Shown one piece after another: positions 61,901 through 64,000 of a DNA stretch of 64,000 nucleotides. Under the pieces are notes generated by a model. The model ran no database searches, was not told where the DNA came from, and was given only the letters and a program-made list of their open reading frames with translations. Source of the stretch: Phallus indusiatus (Eukaryota; Basidiomycota; Agaricomycetes; Phallales; Phallaceae). The stretch covers positions 992,001 through 1,056,000 of the forward strand of contig JAQFWX010000009.1 of assembly GCA_027605045.1 (NCBI GenBank), read 5' to 3'. Made by a program: the position numbers and the translations under genes. Each line of letters opens with the position of its first letter. Position 1 is the first letter of the stretch.

Positions 61901-63646
61901 AGAATACCATGAATCAGAGTCGCTCGCTCGCCGGTCGATTGAGCAAGTCGGCAAACGCGTGGTCGAACAAGATTCATCATCCTCCACAACAAAAGATGGA
62001 TCGAGACTTGGCGCTGCACTTTTACTCAACACGGTCAATGAACCTCTTATCAATGTTCCTCCTTACGCTATTCATAATGGGGATGGACCACTTTCTGTAA
62101 ATACCATCGCTACGAATGCCACTCATCAAACTGGATATGTGGAACTCGATGTGCACAATATGTGGGGTATGATGGAAGAAAAAGTAATCAATCTTTTCTA
62201 AAGGCGGACTTCGAAGCTAACAACTTTACCCTGCCATTCTTACTAGGCTACGCATAATGCTCTCCTGTCTATTAACCCTGGTCAACGTCCTTTCCTCATC
62301 AGTCGATCAACTTTCCCCTCATCGGGGAAATGGACTGGTCATTGGGTAACGCTTTTCTCTGACGGAGAGCGAGCTAGTTTTGACTTCTCTTTGTGTTTTT
62401 TCAGCTCGGAGACAATTTCAGTAAATGGCAATACATGTATTACTCCATTCAAGGCATACTGCAGTTCCAACTCTTCCAAATTCCAATGGTAGGGGCTGAC
62501 ACTGGTGGATTCAACGGTAATACAGACGAAGAGCTACTTGGAAGGTGGATGATGGTAAGTAGATGGATTCTGCTCTTTCGGGGCTTTGACATGATTGTTC
62601 AAAATCTGACATTCATCGTCTCTATCTGTCAAATATCCTATTGATCGTGGCGCTGACTTGTATTTTTTTGTCACGTAACAGCTCTCTGCGTTCCACCCAT
62701 TCTATAGGAATCACAATGAACGCGGTGCCATCTCGCAGGAGCCTTACAGATGGGAAAGTGTAGCTAATGCATCACGAACGGCTATTGCTGCACGGTACGC
62801 TCTGTTACCGTACTGGGTACGCAGGAAAACTGTTCTCTATTGATCTCATAATTGTTAACTACGGAATTCTTAGTATACGCTTTTCGCAAACGCGTCGCGA
62901 TTTGGTACAACCCCAGTGCGACCATTATTCTGGGAGTTCCCGGAGGAACCAGAATTGTTCAATCTGGATAGACAGTTCATGATCGGTCGAGATATTCTTG
63001 TTACACCAGTCTTAGAACCCAACGTGTCAAGCGTTCAAGGTAAATTACGCTACTCTCAACCAACTAATTAATCTCACTTCTGACGGCATGGGACTTAAAT
63101 TTAGGTGTATTCCCTGGCCGAGGTAAAACGACCTGGAGGGACTGGTGGACTCATGATACAGTAGACACGACCAATGGAAACAACGTAACTCTTTCGGCTT
63201 CGTTAGGCCACATACCAGTTCACATACGCTCGGGTGTCGCATTACTTCTACACGCATTACCTGCATATACAACCACAGAAACTAAAGCGGGACCGTATTC
63301 GTTGCTCATCTCACTGGATTCTTCGGGGTCCGCGTTTGGAAATGCCTACATCGACGATGGAGAAAGTCTTCCACCCACTCCTAATGTCACACTGACGTTC
63401 AAAGCTGAAAATCAAAGTGTTGCCATCGAGCGGGATGATGGGTCGTTTGACATTGGACAAACGTTGAGTCAAGTGACAGTCCTTGGTGTACATTCTCGTC
63501 CCTCGATTATTCGGGTTGATGAGGTGCCCTTGCAAGGGGATGCATGGACCTATGAGAGCGACAGAGAAAAGCTGGTTATCGGAGGGGGGGATAAAGAAGG
63601 ACTTGATATCGATTTAAGCCGGGCCATTAAACTCACTTGGAGTTGA
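58981..63646 (+). CDS. GH31 alpha-glucosidase-family enzyme, probably membrane-anchored
   Basis: About 21 exons encode roughly 1,100 residues and no break was found. Core GH31 motifs are [42 protein letters not shown] (the Asp after WL is the nucleophile, near 61455), [11 protein letters not shown] (acid/base Asp, near 62408), GADTGGF and RNHNERGA. The family hydrolyses terminal alpha-1,4-linked glucose from maltose or starch at the cell surface. An ATG at 59332 starts a hydrophobic stretch ([15 protein letters not shown]) that could be a signal peptide. However, an upstream exon (58981-59232, [11 protein letters not shown]..) joins to it in phase through a perfect GTAAGT..AACAG intron, adding 96 residues, mostly basic and hydrophilic. 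That makes the hydrophobic stretch a type-II signal anchor. Both forms may be made. Many potential N-glycosylation sites (NxS/T) fit an extracellular enzyme. Confidence 0.92.
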
Positions 63647-64000
63647 TTTATATGTATTTTGTTTCGTTTTACAATGTTGCATTGATTTGAGTATTAAAAT
63701 CGTATGGAAAAGGCGGAAAAGGCCCGAGTGCACCAGAAATACTCACGATTAGTCGCGAGGAGACGGTTCCAGCTTCCCGTTTCAGACCGCAGGGAGTGCA
63801 TGTTCGTAGCTCTTCTCTAATTAGTTTCACGTCCCCTCGTATTTAATGTTGTTGGGTTTTCCATCCTTTTCCGATCTCAAAGTTTGCGCATCCGTACATT
63901 ATTACTTAGTCCAAGTTTAATCGTATCTGCACACTGCGGCGGTCGTCCGTCCGAGTGCTGCTTCGGAGAAAAGCCGAGACAGGAACAGAGCATTTGTGCG
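63647..64000. other. Right edge, GH31 3' region
   Basis: Three hundred and fifty bases after the GH31 stop codon. No gene or RNA is recognised. Confidence 0.5.

Overview
The window looks like nuclear DNA of a filamentous basidiomycete, most likely an agaricomycete. Recognisable genes are split by many short introns (about 50-65 nt, GT..AG). There is an intron-bearing elongator tRNA-Met, an agaricomycete-style HMG-box regulator, a fungal ATO/GPR1 acetate-transporter homologue, a mushroom-type beta-trefoil protein pair, and long Ser/Pro/Glu-rich low-complexity proteins. No species is named, because no marker here allows it. All exon structures were worked out by hand from splice consensus, reading phase and family resemblance.

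Layout. 1-4.7 kb: a repeat-rich end with two copies of one repeat family (379-1529 and 4511-4676). The first copy carries a 1-kb foldback made of about 23-bp satellite-like units. Between the copies lie two divergently oriented beta-trefoil genes, both apparently shortened. 4.8-14.4 kb: a compact gene block with a secreted CAP/PR-1-like protein, DNMT2-type tRNA cytosine-5 methyltransferase, a small orphan, prefoldin subunit 6, a small protein with a possible Tudor-like barrel, and mitochondrial ribosomal protein S17. 14.4-33.4 kb: gene-poor DNA broken only by an HMG-box transcription factor (22.1-23.7 kb); a few isolated exon-like fragments suggest decayed genes. 33.4-36.7 kb: a head-to-head pair, peroxisomal-type 2,4-dienoyl-CoA reductase and a uridine/purine phosphorylase-family protein, sharing a 184-bp promoter, followed by tRNA-Met(CAT). 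36.7-47.9 kb: gene-poor again, holding a tiny Cys-rich gene whose ATG appears split by an intron (38.57-38.87 kb) and an orphan protein with weak nuclease-like features (43.2-43.9 kb). 47.9-63.6 kb: an ATO-family acetate transporter, a very large PHD-finger protein (about 1,600 aa), and a GH31 alpha-glucosidase-family enzyme that appears to have an upstream exon giving it an N-terminal tail and signal anchor.

The recognised genes are mainly housekeeping (tRNA modification, prefoldin, mitoribosome, beta-oxidation, nucleoside salvage, carbon uptake and starch/maltose use) or regulatory (HMG-box, PHD). They do not form one pathway cluster. I did not find a convincing new multi-gene system. The most unusual signals are the foldback satellite inside a repeat, the split start codon, the anchored GH31 gene model and the Pro-Ala-Cys catalytic motif in DNMT2.
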